Positions 15,630-24,496 of a DNA stretch of 56,807 bases are shown piece by piece; position 1 is the stretch's first letter, and every line of letters starts with the position of its first letter. This stretch comes from UBA3700 sp964478025 (GTDB lineage Bacteria; Bacillota; Clostridia; Christensenellales; UBA3700), in assembly GCA_964478025.1 (NCBI GenBank), contig CAYZGK010000009.1:1-56807 (forward strand). Direction: 5' to 3'. Both the position numbers and the translations under genes were made by a program. The notes under the pieces were generated by a model. That model was not told the DNA's origin, ran no database searches, and saw only the letters and a program-made list of their open reading frames with translations.

Positions 15630-16853
15630 ATGGCACGTTTTACACTTCCAAGAGATTTGTATCATGGCAAAGGTGCCCTTGAAGCATTAAAAACTTTTAA
15701 GGGTGAAAGAGCAGTCATTTGTGTTGGTGGCGGTTCAATGAAGAAGTTTGGTTTCTTAGATAGAGCAGAAGCTTATTTAAAAGAAGCAGGCTTTGAAGTT
15801 ATGGTTATTGATGGTATTGAACCAGATCCATCAGTAGAGACAGTTATGGCTGGTGCTGAAAAGATGTTGCAATTTAAACCAGATTGGATTATTGCAATGG
15901 GTGGAGGCTCTCCAATTGATGCAGCTAAGGCTATGTGGATTAAGTATGAATATCCAAAGTGTACTTTTAAAGACATGTGTAAAGTTTTTGGAATTCCGGA
16001 ATTAAGAAAGAAAGCTCATTTTTGTGCAATTTCATCAACATCAGGAACAGCAACTGAAGTTACAGCATTCTCAATAATAACAGACTATAAGCAAGGAATT
16101 AAATATCCAATAGCTGACTTTGAAATTACTCCAGATGTTGCAATTGTTGATCCAGACTTAGCAGAAACAATGCCTAAAAAATTAGTAGCTCATACAGGTA
16201 TGGATGCTATGACTCATGCAATTGAAGCATATGTTTCAACAGCTAATTGTGATTATACAGATCCTCTTGCTATTCACGCAATTGAGATGATAATGAAAGA
16301 TTTAATTCCATCATACAATGGAGATATACAAGCAAGAGATAGAATGCATAATGCTCAATGTTTAGCTGGTATGGCTTTCTCTAATGCGCTACTTGGTATC
16401 GTTCACTCTATGGCTCATAAAACTGGAGCTGCATTTGCAGATTATGGTGCACATATTATTCATGGTGCAGCAAACGCAATGTACTTGCCTAAGGTAATTG
16501 CATTTAATGCAAAGAATAAGGAAGCTAAAAAGAGATATGGTGTAATTGTTGATTACATGGGAATATGTAAAAAGTCAGCATCTGATACAGAAAAGGTAAA
16601 AGCTTTAATTGCATATTTAAGAAAGATGAATGACGATTTAAATATCCCTCATTGTATCAAGAACTATGGTGCAGATAGTTATCCAACAGAAAACGGATTC
16701 GTTCCAGAAAAAGTATTCTTAGAAAGATTGCCAGAGATTGCAAAGAATGCAATTAAGGATGCTTGTACAGGATCTAATCCAAGAAAACCAACACAAAAAG
16801 AAATGGAAAAACTATTAAAGTGTTGTTATTATGACACAGAAGTAGATTTCTAA
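15630..16853 (+). CDS. Iron-containing alcohol dehydrogenase
   Basis: A 407-residue group III Fe-dependent alcohol dehydrogenase, similar in pattern to the C-terminal half of AdhE and clostridial butanol dehydrogenases. The nucleotide loop 'GGGSPIDAAKAMW' lies near residues 91-103. Metal ligands are expected in 'HTGMDAMTHAIEAY' (about 189-202) and 'GIVHSMAHKTGAAF' (about 256-269) with 'IIHGAANAMY' after it. It would reduce an aldehyde to an alcohol while reoxidising NAD(P)H, for example acetaldehyde or the lactaldehyde made by RhaD; the substrate cannot be read from sequence. It has a strong AAGGAGG site. The next genes (NfnAB) also handle NAD(P)H balance. Confidence 0.88.
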   Translation: MARFTLPRDLYHGKGALEALKTFKGERAVICVGGGSMKKFGFLDRAEAYLKEAGFEVMVIDGIEPDPSVETVMAGAEKMLQFKPDWIIAMGGGSPIDAAKAMWIKYEYPKCTFKDMCKVFGIPELRKKAHFCAISSTSGTATEVTAFSIITDYKQGIKYPIADFEITPDVAIVDPDLAETMPKKLVAHTGMDAMTHAIEAYVSTANCDYTDPLAIHAIEMIMKDLIPSYNGDIQARDRMHNAQCLAGMAFSNALLGIVHSMAHKTGAAFADYGAHIIHGAANAMYLPKVIAFNAKNKEAKKRYGVIVDYMGICKKSASDTEKVKALIAYLRKMNDDLNIPHCIKNYGADSYPTENGFVPEKVFLERLPEIAKNAIKDACTGSNPRKPTQKEMEKLLKCCYYDTEVDF

Positions 16854-16866
16854 TATAAAAAATAAC

Positions 16867-16899
16867 TTATTAGGTGGCAGATGTTCTGTCACCTAATAA
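16867..16899 (+). other. Long hairpin after the alcohol dehydrogenase, no T tract
   Basis: Arms 16867-16881 and 16885-16899 form a 15-bp stem with one G-U pair and a 3-base loop (TGT). No T run follows on the plus strand. It may protect the 3' end of the message or act as a weak terminator. On the minus strand it would be followed by a T-rich stretch, but no minus-strand gene ends here. Confidence 0.75.
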
Positions 16900-16919
16900 C
16901 ACGTAATAAAGGAAAGGTA

Positions 16920-16937
16920 TTGTTGATTTTTTAAGAG
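16920..16937 (+). promoter_or_regulatory. Possible Rex operator before nfnA
   Basis: TTGTTGATTTTTTAAGAG matches 11 of the 14 fixed positions of the clostridial Rex consensus (TTGTTAA, four bases, TTAACAA). It ends 4 bases before the -35 box of the nfnAB promoter, and a rex gene lies in the same module. The match is imperfect in the right half-site. Confidence 0.4.
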
Positions 16938-16941
16938 TGCA

Positions 16942-16969
16942 TTGACAATGCTTAAAATAATGTTATTAT
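16942..16969 (+). promoter_or_regulatory. Promoter of nfnAB
   Basis: TTGACA (16942-16947), 16-base spacer, TATTAT (16964-16969). The expected transcript has a leader of about 95 bases before nfnA. Confidence 0.65.
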
Positions 16970-16981
16970 ATAAAAGGTGCA

Positions 16982-17002
16982 ATTAATAATATTATTATTA
17001 AT
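16982..17002 (+). repeat. AT-only 21-bp palindrome in the nfnA leader
   Basis: Perfect 10-bp arms (16982-16991 and 16993-17002) around a single T, composed only of A and T, a few bases after the predicted transcription start. It could be a repressor site or a 5' RNA hairpin. Confidence 0.7.
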
Positions 17003-17071
17003 CTAGAATTGTAGGGTTAAAGCCCTGTTTACTTTGAAAAAAATAAAACTTATATATTAACGAGGAAAAAC

Positions 17072-17920
17072 ATGTACAAGATTGTTAGAAAAAAATGTTT
17101 AAATCCAACCGTTACTCAAATGGAAATTCAAGCCCCTCTAGTTGCTAATAAAGCACTACCTGGACAATTTATCATTTTACGTGTGGATGAAGATGGCGAA
17201 AGAATTCCTTTAACAGTAGCCGGAACAAATAAAAAAGACGGAACTGTTAAGATTATTTTCCAAGTTGTTGGTGCAACAACAGAGAAGTTAAATCACAAAA
17301 ATGAAGGCGAATATATACAAGATTTCGTAGGCCCTCTTGGAGTTGCTACTCATATGGAAGGTATTAAGAAAGTTTGTATTGTAGGTGGAGGAGTTGGATG
17401 TGCAATCGCTATGCCAATTGCTCAGGCTTTTCATGAATTAGGTGCGAATGTTACAAGTATTATAGGCTTTAGAAGCAAGGATTTATTAATCCTTGAAGAT
17501 GAGTTTAAGGCTTGCTCAGATAAATTAGAAGTAATGACAGATGATGGCTCATACGCAAGACACGGAAATGTAACAGTTCCTTTAAAGGAAATGCTACAAA
17601 ATGGTGAAAAGTTCGATATGATTATAACCATCGGACCACTTATTATGATGAAATTTGTAGTATTAACTGCAAAAGAATTCAATGTTCCAGTAACTGTTTC
17701 AATGAATCCTATCATGATTGATGGAACAGGTATGTGTGGTGGATGTAGATTAACTCTTAATCAAGATGGAAAGAGAGTTACAAAATTTGCTTGTGTAGAT
17801 GGTCCAGATTTTAATGGATATGAAGTAGATTTTGATGAAGCAATGTCAAGAGGCAGAACTTATGTAGATTTTGAACGTAAGGCTCATGCTGAGACATGTA
17901 ATTTATTTAAAAACGTATAA
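17072..17920 (+). CDS. nfnA: NfnA: FAD/NAD-binding subunit of NADH-dependent ferredoxin:NADP+ oxidoreductase
   Basis: A 282-residue ferredoxin-NADP reductase-type protein. Residues 1-100 form the FAD domain ('PGQFIILRVDEDGERIPLT'), about 105-220 the NAD domain ('VGGGVGCAIAMP'), and a C-terminal cysteine cluster 'GTGMCGGCRLTL' with Cys near 252 holds a [2Fe-2S] centre. With the next gene it makes the electron-bifurcating Nfn complex, which couples reduced ferredoxin, NADH and NADP+. The same family also includes SudB and PyrK-like subunits; the partner gene decides for Nfn. The 15-base gap and the shared promoter support one operon. Confidence 0.88.
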   Translation: MYKIVRKKCLNPTVTQMEIQAPLVANKALPGQFIILRVDEDGERIPLTVAGTNKKDGTVKIIFQVVGATTEKLNHKNEGEYIQDFVGPLGVATHMEGIKKVCIVGGGVGCAIAMPIAQAFHELGANVTSIIGFRSKDLLILEDEFKACSDKLEVMTDDGSYARHGNVTVPLKEMLQNGEKFDMIITIGPLIMMKFVVLTAKEFNVPVTVSMNPIMIDGTGMCGGCRLTLNQDGKRVTKFACVDGPDFNGYEVDFDEAMSRGRTYVDFERKAHAETCNLFKNV

Positions 17921-17935
17921 GGAGGAACTTTAATT

Positions 17936-19345
17936 ATGGCTATAGATCCAAAGAAGCATGAAATGCCAACTCAAGAGCCAAAAGTACGTGCTAGAAACTT
18001 TAAAGAAGTTGCTCTTGGTTATACAGAAGAAATTGCAGTTGCTGAAGCTACTCGTTGTTTAAATTGTAAAAATAGACCATGTGTAAGTGGTTGCCCTGTA
18101 AATATTTCTATTCCAGATTTTATTGCAAAGGTAAAAGAGAAGGATTATGAGGAAGCTTATAAGATTATTCATAAAACTTCATCACTTCCAGCTGTTTGTG
18201 GTCGTGTATGTCCACAAGAATCTCAATGCGAAGGAAAGTGTACTCTTGGCGTTAAGTTTGAACCAGTAGGAATTGGAAGACTAGAAAGATTCGTTGCTGA
18301 TTGGCATAATGCTAATTATAAAGGCAATATTGAAGTTCCAGCTTCAAATGGTCATAAGGTTGCTGTAGTAGGTTCTGGTCCTTCAGGATTAACTTGCGCT
18401 GGTGATTTAGCAAAGAAAGGTTACAAGGTTTCTATATTTGAAGCTTTACATACAGCAGGTGGTGTACTTGTTTATGGTATTCCTGAATTTAGATTACCAA
18501 AATCTATTGTAGCAAAAGAGGTTGAAGGCCTTAAGGCACTAGGCGTAGATGTAGAAACAAACGTTGTTATTGGTAAAACTTTAACAATTGATGAATTGTT
18601 TGAAATGGGATATGAAGCAGTGTTTGTAGGCTCAGGAGCTGGTCTTCCAAACTTTATGAACATTCCTGGAGAATCATACAAGGGTGTTTATTCAGCAAAT
18701 GAATTCTTAACAAGAAGTAATTTAATGAAAGCATATAATGAAAACTCAACAACTCCAATAATGAGAGGCGGAAAGGTTGCAGTTGTAGGTGGCGGTAACG
18801 TTGCTATGGATGCTGCAAGAACAGCTTTAAGATTAGGTGCTGAGAAAGTTTATATTATATATCGTCGTTCTATGGAAGAATTACCTGCAAGAAAGGAAGA
18901 AGTAGAGCATGCTATGGAAGAGGGTATTGATTTCCAAATTTTAAGAAATCCAGTAGAAATTTTAGGATATAAAAATGAAGCTGACCCAAGAGATCCTAAA
19001 AATGGCTTTGTAACAGGAATTAAAGTCCAAAAAATGGAACTTGGCGAGCCAGATGCTAAAGGAAGAAGAAGACCAATAGCTATTAAGGATTCTGAGTATG
19101 TAATTGATGTAGATACAGTAATTATGTCAATTGGTACATCTCCAAATCCACTTATTAAAAATACTACACCAGGATTACAAATTAATGATCATGGTGGTAT
19201 TATTGTTAATGAAGCAGGCTTAACTTCAAGACAAGGCGTATACGCTGGTGGTGATGCCGTTACTGGTGCTGCTACTGTTATATCTGCTATGGGAGCTGGT
19301 AAGTTAGCTGCTAAAGGCATTGATGAATATTTAACAAATAAATAA
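17936..19345 (+). CDS. nfnB: NfnB: GltD-like subunit of NADH-dependent ferredoxin:NADP+ oxidoreductase
   Basis: A 469-residue protein of the glutamate synthase small-subunit family without a GltB partner nearby. The N-terminal Cys-rich region ('CLNCKNRPCVSGCPVN' near 43-58 and 'CGRVCPQESQCEGKC' near 86-100) holds two [4Fe-4S] clusters. The first Rossmann motif 'VVGSGPSGLTCAGDLA' lies near 143-158 and the second 'AVVGGGNVAMDAARTA' near 282-297. It carries the bifurcating FAD and NADPH site. TAAGGAGGA precedes the start. A partial terminator separates it from the hydrogenase genes. Confidence 0.9.
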   Translation: MAIDPKKHEMPTQEPKVRARNFKEVALGYTEEIAVAEATRCLNCKNRPCVSGCPVNISIPDFIAKVKEKDYEEAYKIIHKTSSLPAVCGRVCPQESQCEGKCTLGVKFEPVGIGRLERFVADWHNANYKGNIEVPASNGHKVAVVGSGPSGLTCAGDLAKKGYKVSIFEALHTAGGVLVYGIPEFRLPKSIVAKEVEGLKALGVDVETNVVIGKTLTIDELFEMGYEAVFVGSGAGLPNFMNIPGESYKGVYSANEFLTRSNLMKAYNENSTTPIMRGGKVAVVGGGNVAMDAARTALRLGAEKVYIIYRRSMEELPARKEEVEHAMEEGIDFQILRNPVEILGYKNEADPRDPKNGFVTGIKVQKMELGEPDAKGRRRPIAIKDSEYVIDVDTVIMSIGTSPNPLIKNTTPGLQINDHGGIIVNEAGLTSRQGVYAGGDAVTGAATVISAMGAGKLAAKGIDEYLTNK

Positions 19346-19350
19346 TTATA

Positions 19351-19382
19351 TAGGCTTCCAGATTTTTTGGGAGCCTAAATTT
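19351..19382 (+). terminator. Hairpin between nfnB and hydC, probable partial terminator
   Basis: TAGGCTTCC (19351-19359) pairs with GGGAGCCTA (19369-19377) with one wobble pair. Only AATTTT follows. No clear promoter lies between it and hydC, so some readthrough is expected. Confidence 0.6.
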
Positions 19383-19405
19383 TGCAAAAATAAATAGAGG
19401 AAAAT

Positions 19406-19891
19406 ATGAATTTACAAATCGACTTTAATAAAATCGACGAAATCTTAGATTTACACGAAAGAAAACAGCAATACATAATAGCAATTCTTCAAGATATTCA
19501 AGAAATTTATCACTATCTTCCAAGGGAAGTTTTCCCATATTTAGCTGAAAAATTAAATATGAGTGAAGTTAAAATTTTTAGTGTTGCTACATTTTATGAA
19601 AACTTTTCACTAGAGCCAAAGGGCAAATATGTTATTAAAATTTGTGATGGAACTGCATGTCATGTACGTCACTCTGTTCCTATCTTACAAAAAATAAGAG
19701 AAATCTTAGGTCTTGATGAAAAAAAGAAAACAACAGATGATTTAATGTTTACTGTAGAAACAGTTTCATGCTTAGGTGCTTGTGGACTTGCTCCAGCTCT
19801 TACGGTTAATGATGAAGTTCATCCAGCAATGACTCCAGAAAAAGCTGTTGAGTTAATAGAAAAAATAAAGGAGAGCGAATCAAATGATTAA
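19406..19891 (+). CDS. hydC: HydC: NuoE-like [2Fe-2S] subunit of bifurcating hydrogenase
   Basis: A 161-residue thioredoxin-fold ferredoxin, the same length as Thermotoga HydC. The four cluster ligands are Cys80 and Cys85 ('CDGTACHVR') and Cys122 and Cys126 ('SCLGACGLAP'). It is part of the cytosolic HydABC complex, which oxidises NADH and reduced ferredoxin together to make H2 (or the reverse). GAGGA precedes the start; the last 8 bases overlap hydB. Confidence 0.92.
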   Translation: MNLQIDFNKIDEILDLHERKQQYIIAILQDIQEIYHYLPREVFPYLAEKLNMSEVKIFSVATFYENFSLEPKGKYVIKICDGTACHVRHSVPILQKIREILGLDEKKKTTDDLMFTVETVSCLGACGLAPALTVNDEVHPAMTPEKAVELIEKIKESESND

Positions 19892-21758
19892 AACAAGAGA
19901 AGAACTAACCTTATTACGTAATGAAATGAAAAAAGCCTATGATGCGCAAGTAGAAAAGGTTATTGTTTGTGGTGGAACAGGATGTGTCGCTGGTGGTTCA
20001 GTTAAGATTTTAGAGAGATTAAAAGAACTTATAAGCGAAAAAGGATTAAAGGTTGATGTTGAACTTGAAAAAGAGCCTCATGATAAATCTATAGGCGTAA
20101 AACAAAGTGGTTGCCATGGTTTTTGTGAAATGGGTCCGCTTGTTCGTATAGATCCTCAAGGTTGGCTTTATACAAAGGTAAATATAAATGATTGTGAAGA
20201 AATAGTTGATAAAACTATTTTAAAAGGCGAATGTGTTGAAAGACTTGCATTTAAGAGAAATGGTGAAATCTATGCAAAACAAGAAGACATTCCATTCTAT
20301 AAAAAGCAAACTCGTTTAGTATTAGAGCATTGTGGAAAAATTGATGCAAATTCTATTATGGAATATATCGCAATTGGAGGTTATGAAGCACTTGAAAAGG
20401 CTTTATTTGAAATGACTCCAGAAGATATTTGCTCTGAAATTTCTAAGTCTTGTTTAAGAGGTAGAGGAGGCGGTGGTTTCCCTACAGGTAAAAAATGGGA
20501 ACAAGTAAGAAGACAAAAAGAGCCTAAGAAATATATCGTTTGTAATGGTGATGAGGGAGACCCAGGTGCATTTATGGATCGTTCAATAATGGAAGGCGAC
20601 CCACATAAGATGATTGAAGGTATGATGATTGCTGCCGTAGCTTGTGGTTCAGATGAGGGTTATATTTACGTTCGTGCTGAGTATCCTCTTGCCGTAAAGA
20701 GATTAAAAAATGCTATTGCACAAGCTGAAGCATTAGGACTTTTAGGCAATAATATTTTAGGTACGAATTTCTCATTTAAGTTACAAGTATGTAAAGGTGC
20801 AGGAGCTTTCGTTTGTGGTGAAGGTTCTGCTTTAACTGCCTCAATTGAAGGTAAAAGAGGTTTCCCAAGAGTTAAGCCTCCAAGAACAGTTGAGCATGGA
20901 TTATTTGATAAACCTACAGTTTTAAATAACGTTGAAACATTTGCAAATGTAGCCCAAATAATAATAAAGGGTGCTGATTGGTATTTATCTATAGGTACAG
21001 AAAATAATAATGGAACAAAAGCATTTGCTTTAACTGGTAATATTAATAACACTGGCTTAATAGAAGTTCCAATGGGTACAACGCTAAGAGAAATCATCTT
21101 TGATATAGGTGGTGGAATTAGAGGCGATGGTGAGTTTAAAGCCGTTCAAATTGGTGGTCCATCAGGGGCATGCTTAACAAAAGAACATTTGGATTTACCA
21201 CTTGATTTTGATCACTTAAAACAAATAGGAGCAATGATTGGTTCAGGTGGACTTGTTGTTATGGATAATCATACATGTATGGTTGAAGTTGCAAGATTCT
21301 TTATGAACTTTACACAAAATGAATCATGCGGTAAGTGTATTCCTTGTAGAGAAGGAACAAAACGTATGAGAGAAATACTAGAGAGAATTGTTGCAGGAAA
21401 TGGCAAAGAGGGGGATGTTGAGTTATTACTAGAACTTGCAGATACTATATCTCATACAGCTCTTTGTGGACTTGGTAAGTCAGCCCCATCTCCAGTTATT
21501 TCAACTATTAAGAACTTTAGAGATGAATACGATGCTCATATAAAAGATAAACGCTGTCCAGCAGGAGCATGTAAAAAATTAAGAACAATAGAAATTGACC
21601 CTGCCAAGTGTAAGGGATGCTCAAAGTGTGCAAGAAATTGTCCAGCATCTGCTATTACTGGAAAAATAAAGGAACCATTTAAGATAGATCTAACTAAGTG
21701 TATTAGATGTGGCGCATGTATTACAAATTGCGCGTTCCAAGCTATAAAGGAGTATTAA
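19884..21758 (+). CDS. hydB: HydB: NuoF-like FMN subunit of bifurcating hydrogenase
   Basis: A 624-residue protein, matching the 626 residues of Thermotoga HydB. In order: an N-terminal thioredoxin-like [2Fe-2S] domain (Cys in 'CGGTGCVAGG' and 'SGCHGFCEMG'), the NuoF core with FMN/NADH loop 'GRGGGGFPTGKKW' (about 194-206) and 'NGDEGDPGAFMDR' (about 220-232), the [4Fe-4S] ligands 'ESCGKCIPCREG' (about 481-492), and two C-terminal ferredoxin clusters ('CKGCSKCARNCP' and 'CIRCGACITNC'). It is the bifurcation site where NADH meets FMN. Four bases separate it from hydA. Confidence 0.93.
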   Translation: MIKTREELTLLRNEMKKAYDAQVEKVIVCGGTGCVAGGSVKILERLKELISEKGLKVDVELEKEPHDKSIGVKQSGCHGFCEMGPLVRIDPQGWLYTKVNINDCEEIVDKTILKGECVERLAFKRNGEIYAKQEDIPFYKKQTRLVLEHCGKIDANSIMEYIAIGGYEALEKALFEMTPEDICSEISKSCLRGRGGGGFPTGKKWEQVRRQKEPKKYIVCNGDEGDPGAFMDRSIMEGDPHKMIEGMMIAAVACGSDEGYIYVRAEYPLAVKRLKNAIAQAEALGLLGNNILGTNFSFKLQVCKGAGAFVCGEGSALTASIEGKRGFPRVKPPRTVEHGLFDKPTVLNNVETFANVAQIIIKGADWYLSIGTENNNGTKAFALTGNINNTGLIEVPMGTTLREIIFDIGGGIRGDGEFKAVQIGGPSGACLTKEHLDLPLDFDHLKQIGAMIGSGGLVVMDNHTCMVEVARFFMNFTQNESCGKCIPCREGTKRMREILERIVAGNGKEGDVELLLELADTISHTALCGLGKSAPSPVISTIKNFRDEYDAHIKDKRCPAGACKKLRTIEIDPAKCKGCSKCARNCPASAITGKIKEPFKIDLTKCIRCGACITNCAFQAIKEY

Positions 21759-21762
21759 TATT

Positions 21763-23457
21763 ATGGAAGAGAAACAATATTTAACTATAGACGGAATAAA
21801 GGTCGAGATAAATGGTGAAAGAAATCTATTAGAGTTAATTAGAAAAACAGGAGTAGATTTGCCTACATTCTGTTATAACTCAGAATTATCTATATATGGT
21901 GCTTGTCGTATGTGTATGGTAGAGAATGAAAAAGGAGGCCTTGAGGCAGCTTGTTCAACTCCACCTAGAGCCGGCATGGTGATAAAGACAAATACAGAAA
22001 GATTAAGAAGATATAGAAAAAATATTCTAGAATTATTACTTGCAAATCATTGTTCTGATTGTAATACTTGTGATAATTCAGGAAAGTGTAGACTACAAGA
22101 ATTATCCACTCACTTTAAAGTAACTCCAGGTAGATTTACAAATACATCAGTTTCTACAAAACATGAAGATGAATCATCACTATGTATATCAAGAGATGCA
22201 GGTAAATGTATTTTATGTGGCGACTGCGTAAGAATGTGTAATGAAATTCAAAATGTTGGAGCTATAGATTTTGCTTATCGTGGTTCTAAGATGAGAATTT
22301 CTACTGCATTTGATATGCCTCTTGCTGAATCTCCTTGTGTTGGTTGTGGCCAATGTGTTGCAGTATGTCCAACAGGTGCGTTAACACTAAAGAGTGATGT
22401 TCATAAAGTATTTGAAGCAATTGATGATCCAACTATTACAACAACAGTTCAAGTTGCGCCAGCAGTTAGAGTTGCAGTTGGCAAAGAGTTTGGATTAAAA
22501 TCTGGCGAAAACGTAATGGGTAAAATTGTATCTGTATTAAGAAGACTTGGATTTGATGAGATTTATGATACTTCATTTGGTGCAGATTTAACAGTTATTG
22601 AAGAGTCTAAAGAATTTATTGGAAGATTAGAAAAAGGCGAGAAATTGCCAATAATAACATCGTGCTGCCCAGCATGGATTCAATATGCAGAAAAGAAACA
22701 TCCTGAGATTTTACCTAATATATCTACATGTAAATCTCCAATGGAAATGTTAGGAGCGCTTCTTGTAGATAAACAAAAAGGTGAAAATAAGAAAACATTT
22801 AATGTTGCTATCATGCCATGTTCAGCAAAGAAATTTGAAGCAGCAAGAAAAGAGTTTACTCATGATGGAAGACCTGATGTAGATGTTGTAATGACAACTC
22901 AAGGTTTAATTCACTTGATAAAAGAATCAGGTATAGTATTTAGTGAAGTAGAACCAAGTTCTGCAGATATTCCATACGGATTAAGTTCAGGAGCCGGTGT
23001 AATATTTGGTGTTACAGGTGGCGTAACAGAAGCTGTTTTAAGAACTGTTGCAGGAACTAAAACTCAAAGTGATTATATGAATGTTGAATACATAGGCCAA
23101 AGAGGATTTAGTCCAATAAAGGAATTCTATATTCCTTATGGAGACAAGAAGTTAAAGATGGCTGTTGCAAGTGGTCTTGGCAATGCGGAAAAATTAATTC
23201 AAAGAGTAAATAGTGGAGAACATTTTGATTTAATTGAAATTATGGCATGCCCAGGTGGATGTGTAAATGGTGGTGGTCAACCTGCATCAACAAGAGTTGT
23301 AAAAGAATCTAGAGGTGCTGGATTATATGAAGCAGATAAACTAGCAAATATAAGAAAATCTGATGATAACCCATTAATTGCAAATCTATATAAAGATGTT
23401 ATAAAAGATAGAAATCATGAATTATTCCATGTAAACTATATTAAAAATAAAAAGTAG
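21763..23457 (+). CDS. hydA: HydA: catalytic [FeFe] hydrogenase subunit
   Basis: A 564-residue protein that reduces protons or oxidises H2. N-terminal [2Fe-2S] ligands are Cys37, Cys48, Cys51 and Cys64; the His-ligated [4Fe-4S] site is His96, Cys100, Cys103 and Cys109; two ferredoxin clusters follow ('CILCGDCVRMC' and 'CVGCGQCVAVCP'). All three H-cluster signatures are intact: 'TSCCPAW' near 300, 'MPCSAKKFEA' near 352 and 'MACPGGCVNGGG' near 494. It lacks the extra C-terminal [2Fe-2S] domain of Thermotoga HydA (645 residues). The maturation genes hydE, hydF and hydG are not in this window. Confidence 0.95.
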   Translation: MEEKQYLTIDGIKVEINGERNLLELIRKTGVDLPTFCYNSELSIYGACRMCMVENEKGGLEAACSTPPRAGMVIKTNTERLRRYRKNILELLLANHCSDCNTCDNSGKCRLQELSTHFKVTPGRFTNTSVSTKHEDESSLCISRDAGKCILCGDCVRMCNEIQNVGAIDFAYRGSKMRISTAFDMPLAESPCVGCGQCVAVCPTGALTLKSDVHKVFEAIDDPTITTTVQVAPAVRVAVGKEFGLKSGENVMGKIVSVLRRLGFDEIYDTSFGADLTVIEESKEFIGRLEKGEKLPIITSCCPAWIQYAEKKHPEILPNISTCKSPMEMLGALLVDKQKGENKKTFNVAIMPCSAKKFEAARKEFTHDGRPDVDVVMTTQGLIHLIKESGIVFSEVEPSSADIPYGLSSGAGVIFGVTGGVTEAVLRTVAGTKTQSDYMNVEYIGQRGFSPIKEFYIPYGDKKLKMAVASGLGNAEKLIQRVNSGEHFDLIEIMACPGGCVNGGGQPASTRVVKESRGAGLYEADKLANIRKSDDNPLIANLYKDVIKDRNHELFHVNYIKNKK

Positions 23458-23466
23458 GGAGAAAGT

Positions 23467-24066
23467 ATGGCAATTAGTATAATGAAAGCAACTTTAGGTA
23501 GGTTGCCAAGATATCTAAAATATTTAAAATCTATTGAGGATGAAATGCCAACAATTTCTGCAACAACTATTGCTAAAGCATTAGAGCTTGGTGAGGTTCA
23601 AGTAAGAAAAGATTTAGGCTCTGTAAGTGGTAAAGGAAAACCAAAGATAGGCTACAATACAAAGGAATTAATAGGAATGCTTGAAAGTGTTCTTGGTGTT
23701 GATAAAGTAAACACTGCAGTAATTGTAGGTGCAGGAAGATTAGGTAGAGCACTTTTAAATTATTCTGGATTTGAAAAATATGGATTAAAGGTTATTGCAG
23801 CATTTGATACTGTAAAAATAGATGACACAGTACTTCCTATGGAAAAGTTTGGAGAATTCTGCAAAAAGAACGATGTTAAAATAGGTATAATTACTGTTCC
23901 AAAAGCTTCTGCTCAAGAAGTATGTGATTTAATGTTAGAAAATGGAATACAAGCTATTTGGAATTTTGCACAAACTGCATTGATTGTCCCTGATAACGTT
24001 GTAGTGCAACAAGAAAATTTGGCTTTATCTCTTGCGTACTTAAATTACCAATTAAAAAATAAATAA
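23467..24066 (+). CDS. rex: Redox-sensing transcriptional repressor Rex
   Basis: A 199-residue protein with an N-terminal winged helix ('MPTISATTIAKALELGEVQVRKDLGSVSGKG', of which the core recognition helix is 'EVQVRKDL') and a C-terminal Rossmann domain opening with 'VIVGAGRLGRALL' near residue 80. Rex dimers bind operators when NAD+ is high and release them when NADH rises. It is the last gene of the hydrogenase operon, 9 bases after hydA, so it probably controls the cluster that encodes it. One imperfect Rex-like site is seen before nfnA. Confidence 0.93.
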   Translation: MAISIMKATLGRLPRYLKYLKSIEDEMPTISATTIAKALELGEVQVRKDLGSVSGKGKPKIGYNTKELIGMLESVLGVDKVNTAVIVGAGRLGRALLNYSGFEKYGLKVIAAFDTVKIDDTVLPMEKFGEFCKKNDVKIGIITVPKASAQEVCDLMLENGIQAIWNFAQTALIVPDNVVVQQENLALSLAYLNYQLKNK

Positions 24067-24086
24067 TAGATAAGATAAAATAAATG

Positions 24087-24112
24087 AGGCACTTTAAAAG
24101 TGCCTTTTTTAT
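24087..24112 (+). terminator. Terminator after rex, likely bidirectional
   Basis: AGGCACTT (24087-24094) pairs with AAGTGCCT (24098-24105) around a 3-base loop, followed by T6. The minus side is T-rich too, serving the convergent gene that ends at 24112. Confidence 0.85.
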
Positions 24113-24378
24113 TATTGAGCGTTATTTAATTCTTCTTTAGCTTTTTTAATTGCAACAGTTAACTGATCTGCACATGATGTATCGTTATTTCTACAAGTAT
24201 TGCCTTCAAGCTTTTTTATAATTTCATCGGCATTCATACCCTCAAGTAGTTTTGAAATTGCCTTTAAGTTTCCATTGCAACCACCTTTAAATTCTATATT
24301 AGTCACAATGTTGTCATTTAAATCAAAAGATATTTGATAAGCACAAACTTTCATTCCTGTATTATATGTATAGTGCAT
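24112..24378 (-). CDS. Small TSCPD-domain protein (TIGR03905-like)
   Basis: An 88-residue protein whose sequence matches the small stand-alone TSCPD proteins: 'ISFDLNDNIVTNIEFKGGCNGNL' region, 'CRNNDTSCADQL' near residues 62-73 and a final lysine-rich helix. TSCPD domains are found at the end of adenosylcobalamin-dependent ribonucleotide reductases. The role of the stand-alone form is not established. Four cysteines could bind metal (Cys12, Cys34, Cys62 and Cys69 by position). AAGGAG precedes the start. It is divergent from the SDR-fold gene and convergent with rex. Confidence 0.75.
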   Translation of the reverse strand: MHYTYNTGMKVCAYQISFDLNDNIVTNIEFKGGCNGNLKAISKLLEGMNADEIIKKLEGNTCRNNDTSCADQLTVAIKKAKEELNNAQ

Positions 24379-24412
24379 AGTATCACTCCTTAAACGCTTG
24401 TAAATATTTATA

Positions 24413-24446
24413 TTTACATACTTCTTTTTTATGATATAATATCATA
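24413..24446 (+). promoter_or_regulatory. Promoter of the SDR-fold gene with a palindrome over the -10 box
   Basis: TTTACA (24413-24418), 16-base spacer, TATAAT (24435-24440) with an upstream TG (extended -10). The -10 lies inside a perfect 17-bp palindrome, TATGATAT-A-ATATCATA (24430-24446). Confidence 0.6.
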
Positions 24447-24496
24447 TGTAGTTAAATTTATAAACTAGAATAAAAACAAAAAAAGGAGAAATTAGT

